Assembly: GCA_973895155.1 (NCBI GenBank)
Contig: OZ316893.1
Coordinates: 15,438,001-15,502,000, forward strand
Direction of reading: 5' to 3'
Source: Marsupella aquatica
Taxonomy: Eukaryota; Marchantiophyta
Length of the DNA: 64,000 nucleotides
This document shows positions 9,247 to 22,506 of the stretch, one piece after another. Numbering within the stretch: position 1 is the stretch's first letter; each line of letters starts with the position of its first letter. The translations under genes and the position numbers were made by a program. The notes under the pieces were generated by a model. It did not search any database. It was not told the DNA's origin and saw only the letters and a list, made by a program, of their open reading frames with translations.

Positions 9247-11439
9247 TCAGGAAGTGTAGCATACCTACTACTCTCAAATATACCCAAAATTAGAAAATAT
9301 TTGGGTTTATAAGTATCAAGTTATTCAATCATACCCAGATGTTGGGGAACGTGGTCCATGGGGCGTTCGAATTATAATTAAGATTAAGATGCAAAGCGGT
9401 GAGCTTTATTAGACAAGCAGTACGTTTTCCATGGTGAACAAACATTGCAGTTACCGACACGTCCCGCTGTCGTCTACTCTGATGCGAGCGAACAAATCGG
9501 AGCAGCAAGATCTTAGTGTCTCGGCTCTCGCGGAACCAAATCGGAGCAGAAAGATCTTCGCGTCGTGTCAGCTCTGCTGACTGGTCTCGTCACTCCGTTA
9601 TGGTCCTCCCTCCCTCGGCTCGTTTCTGCTCTGCTCTGCTCCGATTCTTTCGACGAAATCAATCTCCACCATCGCCTCTGTGCTTCTCTATTAAGTCGCG
9701 TTTCTTCTGGATAGGAGGAGGCGAATAATAATAATTGCCCAATCTGCCATTTGGCGAGCGACATCGTGCATACGGTACGTCTCGGCTGCTGACTGTGTTT
9801 TTTTTTGGCGCTCTGCTCTGTTCTGTGTCGTTCTGCGCTCTCATACGTCGATTTTTCTCTGGATAAGAGCAAGGGCATTGCCATACAGAAAACGCCCTCG
9901 TGTCACGGGACACTAGCCTTCTCGGGGTGCTCTCGAAGCGGTCGGTACAGTAGAGTGGGTACTGTTGCAATTATCTGATTGTCCTTCGACTGGGAATGAT
10001 CGAATTGTCCAACGACATAAAAGTAGGGAAGGGACTAGTCCAAGTAGCCGATTGTTTTGCAAGGCGTGATCGAAAGTGGAGTGGAGTGAAGTGGAGTGGA
10101 GTGGCACATTGGCGACGTTCGACTGGTGTTGTGTTCCGCCGGAGGCAGGAGGAGCTTGTCATTTTGCGGTTTGTATTCAGATCGTCGAACTTGTTTGGGA
10201 AGTGAGATGTTGTGCAATTTGCGCTCTGGTTTTAATGCCGTAGGCTCTGATTTCGGAGAGCTAATTGTAAGAGCTTCGTTTGCGGGTGGTCGGATAGCAT
10301 TTCTGTCTTCTTGACGAAGAATGTTGCGAAAGTGGCTTTATTCGCCGTGATTCTGTTTTCGCTTGCTTTTGCATTTCAGCTTCTGCAGTTACGATCTACT
10401 TACAATGTTTTAAGCAATGTCGTCGATGGGACCGAGGTCGTGCTTTCTTTACAGCACCGATTGTTCTGTGCCTCGTGTTTGGAGTGCTCGATGATTCCTA
10501 ATTTCGTTCTCCACCATGCTCAACACTTAGCTTCATGATCTGGTTAGATCGATGAAGCGTTAGAAACAGGGTTTCCACACGCTGCAATGCAGACTTAATG
10601 TCAACTCTACTGCTTGCTTTCAGGTCGCCTATCTCTTCAGCGAACTAAGCTATGAGTTGTGGTGAGCTGACGCTGTTGTCTCTCGGATCAAGCTCGTCAT
10701 TTCTTGCGTGTTGGGAACTGCTGTACTTCTTTAATTTATGACTTCCTGTTATCCGTGCGGAGTTTCCTTCGACTTGGAATTATGTGACCGGACGCTGATC
10801 TCAATTTTTGGTACCTAAGTGTTGTCCCTGGGTCATAAGAAAAATGATCTTATGCTGTTTTTTCTTCCGGGGTGCATCTGTGGAAGCTCCGTTTGTTCCT
10901 GAGGCTTGATTGATCTATTTGACCGTGTTTATTGGACTGTCTCGCTTTCTCATGCTGATTGATTTGGGGCTTCGTTGGGACCCGTAATTGGCGTTTAGAT
11001 TGTTTGTGCCATCTGTCATAGAGGGACATCCTGATTTCTTTATAAATGACTGTGATCTATTGTTACTTTGTTGGGAGCTGTAGCGATGTGTCTGAAGATT
11101 TTGCAGTGCTTTCCGTTTATCTTCACTTTTTTTCCACTGTGACGCCATGAAACAAGCGACGAACAACGTCGTACGTATGTATCTTCAAATACTTCGCTTG
11201 TTTGAGTTGTTTTGGTTCTTGTAGTCGAGTTTACAGTTGGTATCCTGCAACTTCGTAGCCTTCAGTGTTACTCGTCTGGTCTTCTGATCTTCGCTGCTCA
11301 TCATCGTCTTGATCTCTTCAATTGCATCTCATGCCTCATCCTGGAGAAGATTAATTCGTTCCTCGAGGTTGTTAGCCATGTTCATCTGACAGTGCTTTTT
11401 CACAAATGTTTAGATCGACATCAGACGAAGTTTGTTCCG
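9247..11439 (+). other. Probable promoter and long leader of the PDCD4-motif gene
   Basis: From about 9.45 to 10.3 kb the DNA is richer in CG dinucleotides and CT/GA runs than the flanks, as expected around a plant promoter and first exon. No conserved protein is seen, although several short upstream start codons occur. ACGGTACGTCT near 9774 fits a 5' splice site, and the TTTTCACAAATGTTTAG just before 11412 fits a 3' splice site. The leader may therefore be spliced. This is inference from splice-like motifs only. Confidence 0.4.
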
Positions 11440-11805
11440 ATGGCTCAAGAACAACCAAGGCTCGAGAATGTTTTTGTGGGCGGTAGTGTGGTGATCGAGG
11501 AAGAGAATGAGGAGCTTGCTAAACTTAATCCGAAGGTTGTCGTTGAACATGAAAGAATCAGAAAAGTCAAAAACGGTGGACAGAAGCTGGAGAAACGAGC
11601 GGCAAAGCGGATGAGTGGGCTCCCCAAGAAATCTGGTCAAGGAGGAAAATACACATGGAACGGGCCGATCCCTGAAGAGTCACTCGACTTCGTCCCTGTG
11701 ACCTTGGATAAGAAAGACCCGAATTACATAGATGAAGACGAAGTTGTGGAAGTTCCTAAACCAGACATACTCAGCCCCAAGCCCCAGCACGGAATTCTAG
11801 TTTGA
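11440..11805 (+). CDS. Short protein with PDCD4-type N-terminal motif
   Basis: Encodes 121 residues if translation starts at MAQEQPRLEN (11440). The frame stays open upstream to 11212, but that part is hydrophobic and unlike the rest, so I take it as leader. Residues about 48-80 carry RAAKRMSGLPKKSGQGGKYT, then TWNGP and, after a gap, DKKDPNY. This order (GLPKKGGxGGK-W, then DPNYD) is the linker before the MA3 domains in PDCD4, an inhibitor of eIF4A. No MA3 helical repeats follow and the protein ends soon after DPNY with an acidic-proline tail (EVVEVPKPDI). It is highly charged and probably disordered. A role in translation is a guess from the motif alone. Charge, composition and an intact frame support a real gene. 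Confidence 0.7.
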   Translation: MAQEQPRLENVFVGGSVVIEEENEELAKLNPKVVVEHERIRKVKNGGQKLEKRAAKRMSGLPKKSGQGGKYTWNGPIPEESLDFVPVTLDKKDPNYIDEDEVVEVPKPDILSPKPQHGILV

Positions 11806-13364
11806 TGGTTGATGTTTCTTCGCATGGCTTTGATTCGCGGGAGTACATCCCTGATCGGAGCAGAAGACTATAAGTGGCTGGAGAGATCCCTGCAGGGGAT
11901 GAAGTTGCTCTATGAGCGATGTTTCTTAGCCTAGGAAATTAATCGAGAGAACTGCATACGTACATTTTGCAGAAGCGGTCCTCTGTTCGGGAGGATTCGA
12001 ATTCGCTGGACCCACCTATTTTGACCTTTGAATGCGGATGACATCTTGCAAACTTTGCGTTCTTCACGGGTCGAGGGTGGTCAGTTGTACATACAGTAGA
12101 CGAAGTTAGACAGTAATACAAATTATGTACATTTGAGTTGTTGAAGATTAGAATGGTGTAGCCGCGACCTAGTCCACTTAGGGACTCTTACTTGGAGATT
12201 TCCTCAGCGTTGGGAACGACGGCCAGATGTTATCGCGGAGCGATGCATTATTGGACCTTGAAGTTGTACTTCGCGCAAAGTAATTTAACTTCTGCTTTGA
12301 AGCAGTCTCTCGTTCATAAGTTTACTAAGTTTACTCTGATCCGTTCGTCGCTTGATTGCGGGACGTGACTCAGTCGGCAATATAATGTTGCATGGTCCCT
12401 TAGTACTGCAGACAGGTGAAGAATGTTAAATGGCTTGTGTTGGTATACACGTCTTCCACGAAATCTCTGACGACTCTAGTGTTTTAACGCCTCAGTCTGC
12501 AAATGTGATTGACTGGTGCGATGTTTTCAGAAAGGGTGTGTATGCTTCTGTTCTACGGACACCGAGCTTTTACTTTGTTTAGAGAACCTCCCCTCATTAT
12601 TATGTTTAGGATTAGGATGACGGTTACTTCATGGGATGAGCTGGACTCTTCACATACTCGTTCAGTTACTTTTCATCTGCAGATTTCTCATTTCTAGACA
12701 GCTACGTTCTGTAATCACACGTATTGATGAGTACGCAGATTATGCTAACGCTATGCCGTTTCTGTCCTCGGGTTCGAGAACCGACAAAACATTTCTTACA
12801 AACTCCTGTTAACTAAAATACAAATCCAGCTTCAGAAAACGTCGAGTGGCAATCATTCCTTAATCTATCAAACATGTGTTTCTTGCCTGCCTTGCACTCA
12901 AATTCCCCCAATCGTCGATTGTTCTTTGAGTTCACAGTGCTGACACTTCGCAGTTTGCATATTGACGTAAATTAGATCCAGCTCTCAAACAAGCTCTCAT
13001 ACTCGATTTAAGTTAAGAAATGTAGAGTGTTATCTGTTTTATCATTCAGAAGTGGACAACAGCCACTTCCATGTACACAGCCACTTCCCCATGTCCAGTA
13101 CTGATCGGGGTTTAATAGTATCATAGGTAAATTTATCTTCACCTGGACGGGACAGCAAAGACACTTTCCGGAGTATGTACAAGAATTGCCTACAGCACTA
13201 TACAATACATGTGAGTTCTACTATAACTAATGTAGCCACATCCAGGTTGAGTTCGACTCTTATTAGGAAGAGATCCAGGGTGAGTCTCAGGGTGAGTCTC
13301 AGTTGTACTCGAATAGGAGCTGAAACTGCCAGAAACCGCCAGAAACCGCCAGAACCCTCAGGGA
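11806..13364. other. Intergenic, no gene recognised
   Basis: The first few hundred bases are probably the 3' untranslated region of the preceding gene. No conserved frame is visible after that. Near 13.28-13.35 kb there are short direct repeats (GGGTGAGTCTCA twice, CCAGAAACCG twice). Confidence 0.4.
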
Positions 13365-13615
13365 TGTACTCCATTCTAGGTCTCTGGCAATTCTACTAGA
13401 GCAAAGTTCTGAGACTACTTTGAATTCACTGCGAGAAGACGTTAGGGACATGCTTCATTCTAAATCTCCGACAGTTCTAATGAAGCAGAACGAGACAACT
13501 TTGAGTTCACCGGCAGTAGAACCCTAGGGATGTGCTTCATTCTCAGTCTCTGGCAGTCCTACTTTTTCACCGGCAATTATACGGTAGCAGAACGAGACAA
13601 CTTTGAGTTCACTGC
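13365..13615 (+). repeat. Degenerate ~90-bp tandem repeat
   Basis: Three imperfect units carry GGGATGTGCTTCATTCT, then TCTCTGGCAGT-CTA, then GAGACAACTTTGAGTTCAC. It lies just past the 3' end of the fucosidase gene. Confidence 0.65.
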
Positions 13616-13724
13616 CCCGTGACCGCAACCAGAATTTCATAAATCAATGTGTAAGAAATTGCGATTACTCGATTTGGCTCGACAGGAGTGATCACCCTTC
13701 ATTTCATCCAGTTCTCATATAACT

Positions 13725-16207
13725 CTAAGATGGTATGTATGCCTTTAAGGTTAGAGTCTTCACACTTGGGGGCATATGACTCTTAGAAGTCTTGTCCAGA
13801 CCTTGATTGCCAGCCTCCAGGCTTGCATCGCCCTCTATCTTCACGGTGCACGCGACATCGGCAACAGAGCCTTCCGGGAGATAAACGTGCAGGCCATCCG
13901 CGTCACGATCCCAACTCAACACGGTACCATCTCTCAGCAAAGTCACCGTCTTCACGGTGCCGTTGTAAAGTCGCAGGAGGGTGCTCAGTGAGCGAATTGT
14001 CAAGGCTCCTGAAGTTGGCCAGGCCAATGAAGTTGCATACAACACTTGGTCTTTTATCGTGAACCGAATATCTTCACTCGTGAATGTGTCATGATCGACG
14101 AAGGCTCCACCCTCGACCTCAGTCGGCCCTTCGCCAAACACCCGCCAAGCACGAGTCCCATAGATAGCCTCACCATGCAGTCGCAGCCAATCACCAATGT
14201 CACGCAAAATTTGTTGCTCCTGAAGCCCAATCGTGCCATCCGGATTAGGCCCAATGTTCAGAAGCAATGCACCGTTCTTGCTCACAATGTCCAACAAATC
14301 GTGGATGATGTCGCTCGAGCTCTTCAAGGAGTCGTCGTCAACATGGCCCCACGACTCGTACGAGATTGATGTGTCACTCTGCCAATACAATTTGCGTATG
14401 TCTGCGAGCTGCCCTCGCTCCAAATCCAGGACCGCAGTCCCTTCCTCGAAGGCACTGTACTTGTAGTTGATAGCGACACCTTTGCCCCATTCTGCTGCTC
14501 GGTTATAGTAATAAGCGGCAAATCGTTGCAGATATGGTGCGAAGGCCGGCTGCTCGATCCACCAGTCGAAATAGACAATTTGAGGGTGGTACTTGTCCAC
14601 CAGCTCGCATGTTCGGGCCAGCCAATCATCAAGATAAGCCTTGTTAGGTTGCTCGTCTTCTGACCTAGCTGGGCCATAGAAGCTTTGATATTTGGGGTCC
14701 TGATTCAGTAGTCATCCAAGGACATGAATCAGGAGTCTACGAAAACTTACTAGTGATCAGTGTAGGATGCCAAGGCAATCGTGGTCTGTGGATTGAGTGT
14801 TGACACTTCTGGTCATCCTCACAGGTTAAACTCTGGTCGGATGGGTATTCCTGTTCCATTCTTCTCGGAAAGTGTAACAGGAGATTTGACAATTCTGAAT
14901 CATCAGCGACAAAAGGTTTTTCATAATCTACGCCAAAGGAGCTCGGTCGAAACGGTTTTGCCCAGTGATAGCAGTTTGTTGACTCTATCCAGTATTAATC
15001 CTTAAGCTGAACCCTTACGTCATGGCGTATATTCATCTAATTGTATCTGGCTAAACCCTCACTTCCTTCAAGGAGAAAGAAAATATAGGAATGGCATCTT
15101 TAAATTCTATCTGAAAACTCGTAGGATTGAAAAGAAGTCTAATTTTTGACTACAATTGTGTATGTGCTTTCAGTTTCTTCTGCAAGTTCGCCCCTGTTGA
15201 GTTCCGTTATTTTATTGATTCATCATTGGCAAAAGGCAGATGGTTCTGCTAGCTGAGTTCATCATGAAAATCTCATGACAATACTACTCTCAAGGAAAAA
15301 TCATGCATGCGAGGAAGGATGAGGATACCTGCACATCTGAAGGGAATTCCCAACCACCATTGTAAAACCACCAGTGCTCAGCACGGTGACTTGAGACTCC
15401 GAATGTCAAGCCTTTCTCCCGCACAGCTTTAGAAAGGTCACCGATGATGTCCCTCTTCGGTCCAAGCTTGGCCGCACTCCATTCCGACAAATCAGTGTCA
15501 TACATCGGGAACCCATCGTGATGTTCACCCACCGGGACTACAAACTTCGCACCTACGTTGGTAAAGAGTTCAGGTCTTTAAATTCACAGATTCTAAGAGA
15601 GGAGCAAATTCCACAAAAGTAGATCCAATAAACTAGACCCATCAACTCTTACTACCAATCGTCTAAATTACAAACAGTCTAGAATCTGATGGAGCTAAAT
15701 TATGAATTGTTCGTGGACCGAAGTCTTGTCAGTAAGGTATACTCTACAAATTTTTTTTGTGATTATCATCCTCTCGATCAAGAGCAAACTCGCTCCATGC
15801 AGTGTCATGAGCCACCAAAACTGACAGTTAGAAGTTTCACGTGCAAGTCATTGCACACAAACAGAAAGGGCACGGTGGATAGAAAAAAGCAGAATACCTG
15901 CATCCTTGAAAAGCTGTGCCCATGCATCGGGATCAAAATTGGCAGCAGTCAAGTGGGGGATGAAATCCTTGTATCCAAATTCTGTTTGAGGACCATATGT
16001 GGCGATGTGATGGTTGAACGCATTGCTGCCTCGTTGGTACATATTACGAGGGTACCACTCATCCCCGAAGGCTGGCACCGAATAGACGCCCCAATGGATG
16101 AAAATGCCAAATTTGTCATCCTGGTACCAACTTGGAATCTCATACTCCTTTAGCGACTCCCAAGTAGGCTCGAAGGGTCCCTTGGGGATATCCGGAGGCT
16201 GTGCCAT
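13725..16207 (-). CDS. Alpha-L-fucosidase (GH29), three exons
   Basis: Exons on the minus strand are 16207-15898, 15552-15329 and 14699-13725. Both introns are GT-AG and the phases agree, giving 502 residues. GH29 enzymes release terminal alpha-L-fucose from glycans. Landmarks are FGIFIHWG (residues 33-40), AGAKFVVPVGEHHDG (about 103-117) and IVYFDWW, whose Asp (about 223) is at the position of the catalytic nucleophile. Then come NGALLLNIGPNPDG and a C-terminal beta-rich region. I chose MAQPPDIPKG as start because of its G at -3 and +4; an in-frame ATG lies 15 codons upstream. Neither start has an obvious signal peptide, so the location is unclear. The sequence resembles bacterial and fungal GH29 (WYPRNMYQRG, GPKRDIIGDL) more than the secreted AtFUC1 type. 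The introns show it is nuclear and established. Confidence 0.88.
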
Positions 16208-19200
16208 TGCTTGAAGCACTATGATTTCCTTTCCATCATGCCAGAGGTTCAATCTCCTCTGCAGAATTCAGCAACACCGTGAGTCGCAAGACTTTTCAAG
16301 GATCGGTTTGAAACATCAGCTGTGACAGCCGTATGGAGCTAACTATCACATTTTCCATGAGAGCTAGCAACCCTCCGGATATGATAGGTACAGGTTTTCG
16401 TAGACTACCCACAAAGGGGAACTGCGTAAATGTTTAACTGGGAGGCCATTAAGTGAAACGTGGTTGTAGAGGGAGAGTAGGTTATCCCAGCTTAGGCCCA
16501 ATTGGACTCCAATCATCACATGAATTCACGATTTAATTCCAGACGACAATGAACTAAAAGTCTGGAAAGGAAGTAATTCTTAATGATTCAAGCCGTTAAA
16601 CTCAGTCGCCTTTAGGTGCAATCGTAAGGTTTCTCCTTTGTCTCCTCTGTCTCTATTTACCTGCACGGGTCGTCAATGCTTAAGAAAGCAGAACAGTACA
16701 AATACCGCGATAAACAAACTGGCTCGTATTTGTCAGCGCCGAAAGCAATAGCCGGCTGCCTAGAAACAATATACTAAACTACGAGAAACTTGTAAGAATG
16801 GATCGCGGATCCAGGGAGATTAACCTGCACATTCTGAGCTAAAATTTAGAAGTCCCAGCCGGAACAGCGGAGTTCAGACAGGTCAGGCATTCAAAAGCTT
16901 ATGTAAGTGAAAGGGAGCGGATCTGGATTAACTCTGGCAGCCTCTTGCCTAATACGGTTTCGTTCAAATCAGTGCAACCTCCAAAAATCTCAATTATGGC
17001 CTTCCTGTGTATGGACGAGGCACTTCAACATGAATAGTTGGAGTGAAGTATGAGAGAGAGAAGCGAGCAAATTATGGTAAACCTATTGGAACATATCGAT
17101 GACCCAAATATTCCCCTTTTTACCTTCCCAGTCAGTCTCAACCCTCATTGCTTGACTGAATTTGCACTTGCAGGAATGTATACTCATAAAACTTAGACCT
17201 GCATGGATAGTCTAAAAGCCACTGCCATACACTGGAACCAAGTACGACACAGGAGGTACAAAACGATCCTGCACTCTCTCCGCCGTCTCCTTCCCAAAGA
17301 AAAGGACGGAGAGTCTAATGCTCGACCATTATAGCGAAGGGCGCAACGCCGTGACTCAGTTAAGATGAAGTTTCATTCATGGAGAAAATCCACGAGACAT
17401 ACCAACCGAGATTACGACAAAACTTCTTGGCAAGGAAACAGAGACTGGCATAATTAACTGCAGGCTCGCATTGAAAGAAACTTAGCTGGATAGCTTGCAA
17501 GGATATGAATTGACAATGCCACGCCGTACGCATGTACGCACCAAAGACTAGAGCTCTAGGTAAAAAACCTAGCTATCGCGGAGTTCCACTTTATCCCTCT
17601 GAAGCTCATCTCATCCACAACAGCCTCAACGTCTCCAGGCAGTGCGTCATCAGTCCAGAACAGAGCATCAAATTCTCCTCACAATAGTACGGTTAGAAGA
17701 ACATTGTCAAGATCATTACCAATGAAAAAACTAATTCGTCCGAAGAAGGCTGTCGACGGCCCGCACGAAACCTTCAACTCAGAAAACTGATGAGGCGCGA
17801 GACTAGTGTCCTTGTTTGTCAATCTGACAAATCCTCCACGAACAATTCCCGCACTCGAGAGAATCAGGAGCAAAAGGCAGTCCGAGACTCTCTCGACCTC
17901 CACTTTTGTCAAGATGCTGGGATAGACTTTTCTTTTGTTTATCTTGAACAGAAATGAGGAAGAAATGTATCTTCTCCCCACCCCAATGTGACATATATTC
18001 ATTGTAGGAAACCACCCCCCCCCCCCCCACCACACACACATTAGGAGGGAGAGAGTATTAATACAGGGCTGCACTCCCATACACTATCCAGAAAACTCAT
18101 CCCACCCACAAACATATACCCTCCACATGCAACTTGGATGGACCATAGCTGAGTACCCCTTTCTACATATTACACAATGAGTGAAACTTGGCAAGGAAAT
18201 TAAAAAAGTCATCTTTGGGAATTTGGGTATATAAGTTCATTGGAAATATCTCTCCAATACATTTCTAACAAACCCAAAAGAAGAAGAAGAAGAAGATATA
18301 TTGGTTATATTAAAGTTCTCTGTAAGGATGACTTGTAGCTACTTTATTGAGAAATTACTGGGTGAGTTTACTCAGACTCTAAGAACTCAGGGGCGAGAAA
18401 TAGGGTGAAACTCATTTTTTAGTCTTCCAACAGTGTCAGCCTTTCTCTTAGGGGGGTCAAATGGGCCCTGGACCAACACTTTGTTCTGTCTCTGCTGCCC
18501 TAGGCCTGACGTTTGCACTGCATCGCTACCAGGCCCATCTCAGCTGACCTTGCCAAGATGGGGTGTCCATATGTTACGGGTGCCCCATAGTGGAAAAATT
18601 GAAATCAATATTTTCCCCTGAGATGATGTGGCAACTAATACCAGGTTGACTGATGGACTTGAGCTGCTGAATTTTTTCCCAGATGCAGCTCTGGCCCTCC
18701 ATTGCTGCAAGCTTAGGCATGACCATTGCTCCAAGCTGCTGATCATTACCAGGCTGCCAGCTGCTTCCCTCCATAGCTGCAAGCTGCCTTGCTCAAGCTG
18801 CTCCCTTTTGATTTGTCGGGTTGCATGCTGCACCTTTCTAAGTTGATGCTAGAGTTGTGAGCCGCACCTTCCTAGGCTCAAGCTGCTTCCCTCCGCTGCC
18901 AGGTGCCTGAAATATTTTTAGAAGACTGTGAGGTGCATTTTTCACTCAAGCTCCATCCCTCTGATGCGAGCTGCTTCCCAAGTTTGATTGCAAGCTGATT
19001 GTTGGGAGTGGGAAGGCCTGCCATCCCTTTCCGAGGATGCTGCTGCTTGCAGCCCACCCCTCCATAGTTACAATGTGAGATCTGCTTGAGGACAGAGGTG
19101 CCATTGGGGAGAGTGCTAATGCTAATAGACAAAATAAAAGAATAATAAATAATAAATAAAAATAAAATTGACAAAGGCAACGGCAAGAGTCCAAGGGCAA

Positions 19201-22200
19201 ATTGATTGACATTCCTAGACAGGTGAGAGCTGCTATGTTATGATAAATTTTCTTGGAGTTTCTCTGGTGCTTGGAATTTTAGGGCTTAATTAGGTTCCAA
19301 CTAATTTCTCTGGTGCACACTTTCTCTGGCACAGATGTGCTTGAATGAGCTGCCAATTCCAGCTGCTTGTGCACTATTGGCCTGTGTATCTCATCATCAA
19401 GAGCCACATTTAGACATCAACAAAGTAAACATTATCACCAATGCCACCCGAGCTTTTTCCTATGGCCCATGCCGTTATGGATCTCCCTAGTTGGCTTGAC
19501 ATGGCCTGCAATTAGAGGCAGTACACGCAATCATAGATCTGCCCACTCTGGAATTGTGTTGTTTGTTAGCTCCTTGAATCATCTTGGCAAGTTTTCCAAT
19601 AGTAAGTTGTAATGTTATCTTCACACCTGAGACTGGATCTCAATATATACATCATGCCTTATGTCTGCCATTCATAAGAATTGAAGAAGGTCTAACTGTT
19701 GTGAACAACAGAAGCAACACTCATCCTCTTCCTTATTAAACATGTCGTCATTGTCACTACAATTATCCACATTGCTCTCAATTGAATTATCTATGTTACA
19801 AATGAGCCATCAAACAAATGATTTCATTGTCCATCCTACCATTGTGAATTCAATCCAAAATGATTTAGTTGAACTAAGTGACGGTCCAATGAATTTGATT
19901 GCTGCTCCAATGGAATTTGATTTGTATTCTACTAAGGCTAATTGTTGAATTGTGTCTTCCCTTTCAATTTTTTAGAAATATAAATTGAAACATTCCATCT
20001 ACAGCAATCAATTATTAATTGCTGTAATTGAGAGTTGTGGAAATTTCAAAATGTTCAGCCATCCATTAGCTTCTTTATCTATTTTGCAAACTTTAGCAAC
20101 AACTTAGATTATGGTTAATGCAAAGCTTGACCTGGAATCTTGAATTTTATGTGTAGGATAGTTGGATGTTGAGGAGAGTTTTTCAACTGGGACCAGCGCA
20201 AACAGCGATAATCTGCTGCAAAGAAAGGGACATGTTGTGAATGGCAACTGTGCACTTGTGGTCCTATGAGCTATGGAGGTCCTCTGACCAGCTCCATAGC
20301 CTGTGAGCGCTGCAGCTATGGAGGTCTTGATCTGCTGCAATGCATGTAAGGGAGACGTTGAATTCCTAAGATTGAAGAAAGGCACAATCTCCCCTTCGAA
20401 TGTGATCCTATTTTCAAGGGACATCTTTTTGTAACCCCATCATTGAGTGAGAAGAGAGCACTGCAACCTCCCCTAAAAACATGACCTTACTGCAAAGGGC
20501 ATCTACAGTAGTAACCCCAGTAGTACTTATCACACGTGAGCCCCTAAAGTCACTGTCTTGCTTATTTGCTAAACTAACCTGTTGCATGCAAGGCAACTTT
20601 GGGAGAGTTTAAGGAAACACACCAAAAAGCTGATATTGGGAATCTGGAAGATTTGGCCCCTTTACATTACTTAGGGGTAACATTGAGGGAAATATTTAAT
20701 GTCAAAGTTAGCTGTACAAAACTCCTTGCACTTGAAGCATTGGGAGTTGTACTCATGCGAGTAGGTTCCACAAGAATAGCGCTTTCTGGGTTTGGGGTAG
20801 GGCCTCTCTCCATTGGCCTTTCTGGCTCTCATGGCTAATTAGACGGTTTTTCCCTCTTGAGGTTGGGGTTGTGGCCCCTATCCTGGGCAGGCGCTTGGTG
20901 CCCCTTTTGGCCTAGGTAGTCTTTTCCCCCTTTTTGCCGGTTTGAGTTTTATTCTAGAAATGCAAAACGTGGACATGGAGTGAGTGATGAAGTAGTTTTT
21001 ACATTAATCCACAACTCTCTCAATTCTTCATGAAAAGTAGAGGCAATAGTCAGATCGAGTGCTTGGAAATATCTTTCCAAGCCCACTTCTAAGGAGCCCA
21101 AGAATAGATGATTTACTTGGATACAAGGAAGATATTGAAGGTGTTGAAAATGAGAAGATAAAGTGTCAATAAGTTAAGGTGTAATAGGTATCACAGTCTA
21201 GGGGGTTGCATGGTTCAAGGGCTTGGTCCATGGAAGCATTGTCTTGTGGGGTCTATAGGAACCACTTACAATCCAAAATAGTAGGTTTTTTGGATGGAAT
21301 TTAGTTATAATATAGAAAGAGTAGGAGGTCTAAAAAGAGACTATAAACTTCAGGCTATAGAATCTTTTCTAATATATCATATAAAGTAAAGTCGGTCATT
21401 AATATTGAAAATAAACAATATTCCTGGACTATTGCACAAATAGAAGTGGGACTAAGAAACTAGGTTTGCATGTGCTATCCCAAAATATACACCCAAGAAT
21501 ATACACTAAATTAATCCGCAGCCCAAGAGTATTCTTTCCCCAGAAAGTAGGGAAGTAATGGGCGACTCCACCATAGTTTTCCCTTACCATAGGTGAGTTG
21601 TTAAAACAACTACCATAATTAGTAGAAAATAGAGGGCACAAATCTAGGGTGATTTTGCTCTCAATTGAACTAACTAGGATTTGAATAGGGGTTGAAACTG
21701 TCAAAAGGGTTAATTTCAAGATGTTTAGGGTTGAGGTTTAGGGTTTTGTTTAGTCACCTGCAGTTTTGTTGGCTAGCGACATGGAAGCTAGTGGTGGTTT
21801 AAGAACAATGATAGCCCGTCGTTTCACCCAATTCTGTACCGTATAACTCGATTCTCTTCCAATTGATCCAAACAATTAGCTACAATGATCTTGAAGGTGG
21901 AATTATTTGGAATTAGGGGGAAATAGGATGAACACTGACATGAAGATCCAAATGACTTTATCTTCCAAGTTACTTAGTGAACCCATCCATATGGACGTCA
22001 ACTTCCATGTTGATCCAAGATCCAGCATGCTCATTCACATGATGGTAGTAAACATAGGGTCATGTAGGACACACTCAACAAGGCACACAATTTTGATGCG
22101 ACACTTTTAGTTATTTCACCGAGGAGGGGTGTTTGTAAACTAATTACGAGAGCAACATAAAGTGTAGTAGCATCATCTAGAAGTGGGTCTGAAAATGTGT

Positions 22201-22506
22201 AATAAATTGCAGGAGCCCAGACCAACTTTCAGGTTCCCAGACCAATTTTCTGAAGAATGAAGGCCTGAATTGGAGTTCCTGTACTATGGCAAAGCTGTTG
22301 GGATGTGCAACAAGAGAAGTTTGAAATGCAGAGACATAGCTTAGATCCACCGAAACAAAAGCCAAGGTTGGCAAAATCATTTCGATTCTAGAGACAAGGC
22401 CCAATTTTATTGTAGATGAATAGTACCGCCACTCAAATAATCACCTCTTATTATTCACAAACAATCTCCCCCCACCACAAATGCTACCCCACTAGTACGA
22501 TTGAGC
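16208..22506. other. Long intergenic region, no gene recognised
   Basis: 16.2-17.7 kb is the 5' flank of the fucosidase gene; CTGCAG-AGGAGATT at about 16260 (minus) could be a leader splice acceptor. A poly-C run lies near 18008-18021 and a GAA repeat near 18280-18296. 18.6-19.0 kb is built of degenerate CAAGCTGCTNCC-like phrases. From 19 to 22.5 kb open frames are short and match nothing I know. No transposon ends could be set. Confidence 0.5.
18640..18990 (+). repeat. Degenerate CAAGCTGCT-rich simple sequence
   Basis: The phrase AAGCTGCT or AGCTGC recurs every 15-40 bases with TTCCCTCC-like spacers. There is no constant unit length. It looks like a decayed short tandem repeat. Confidence 0.45.
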
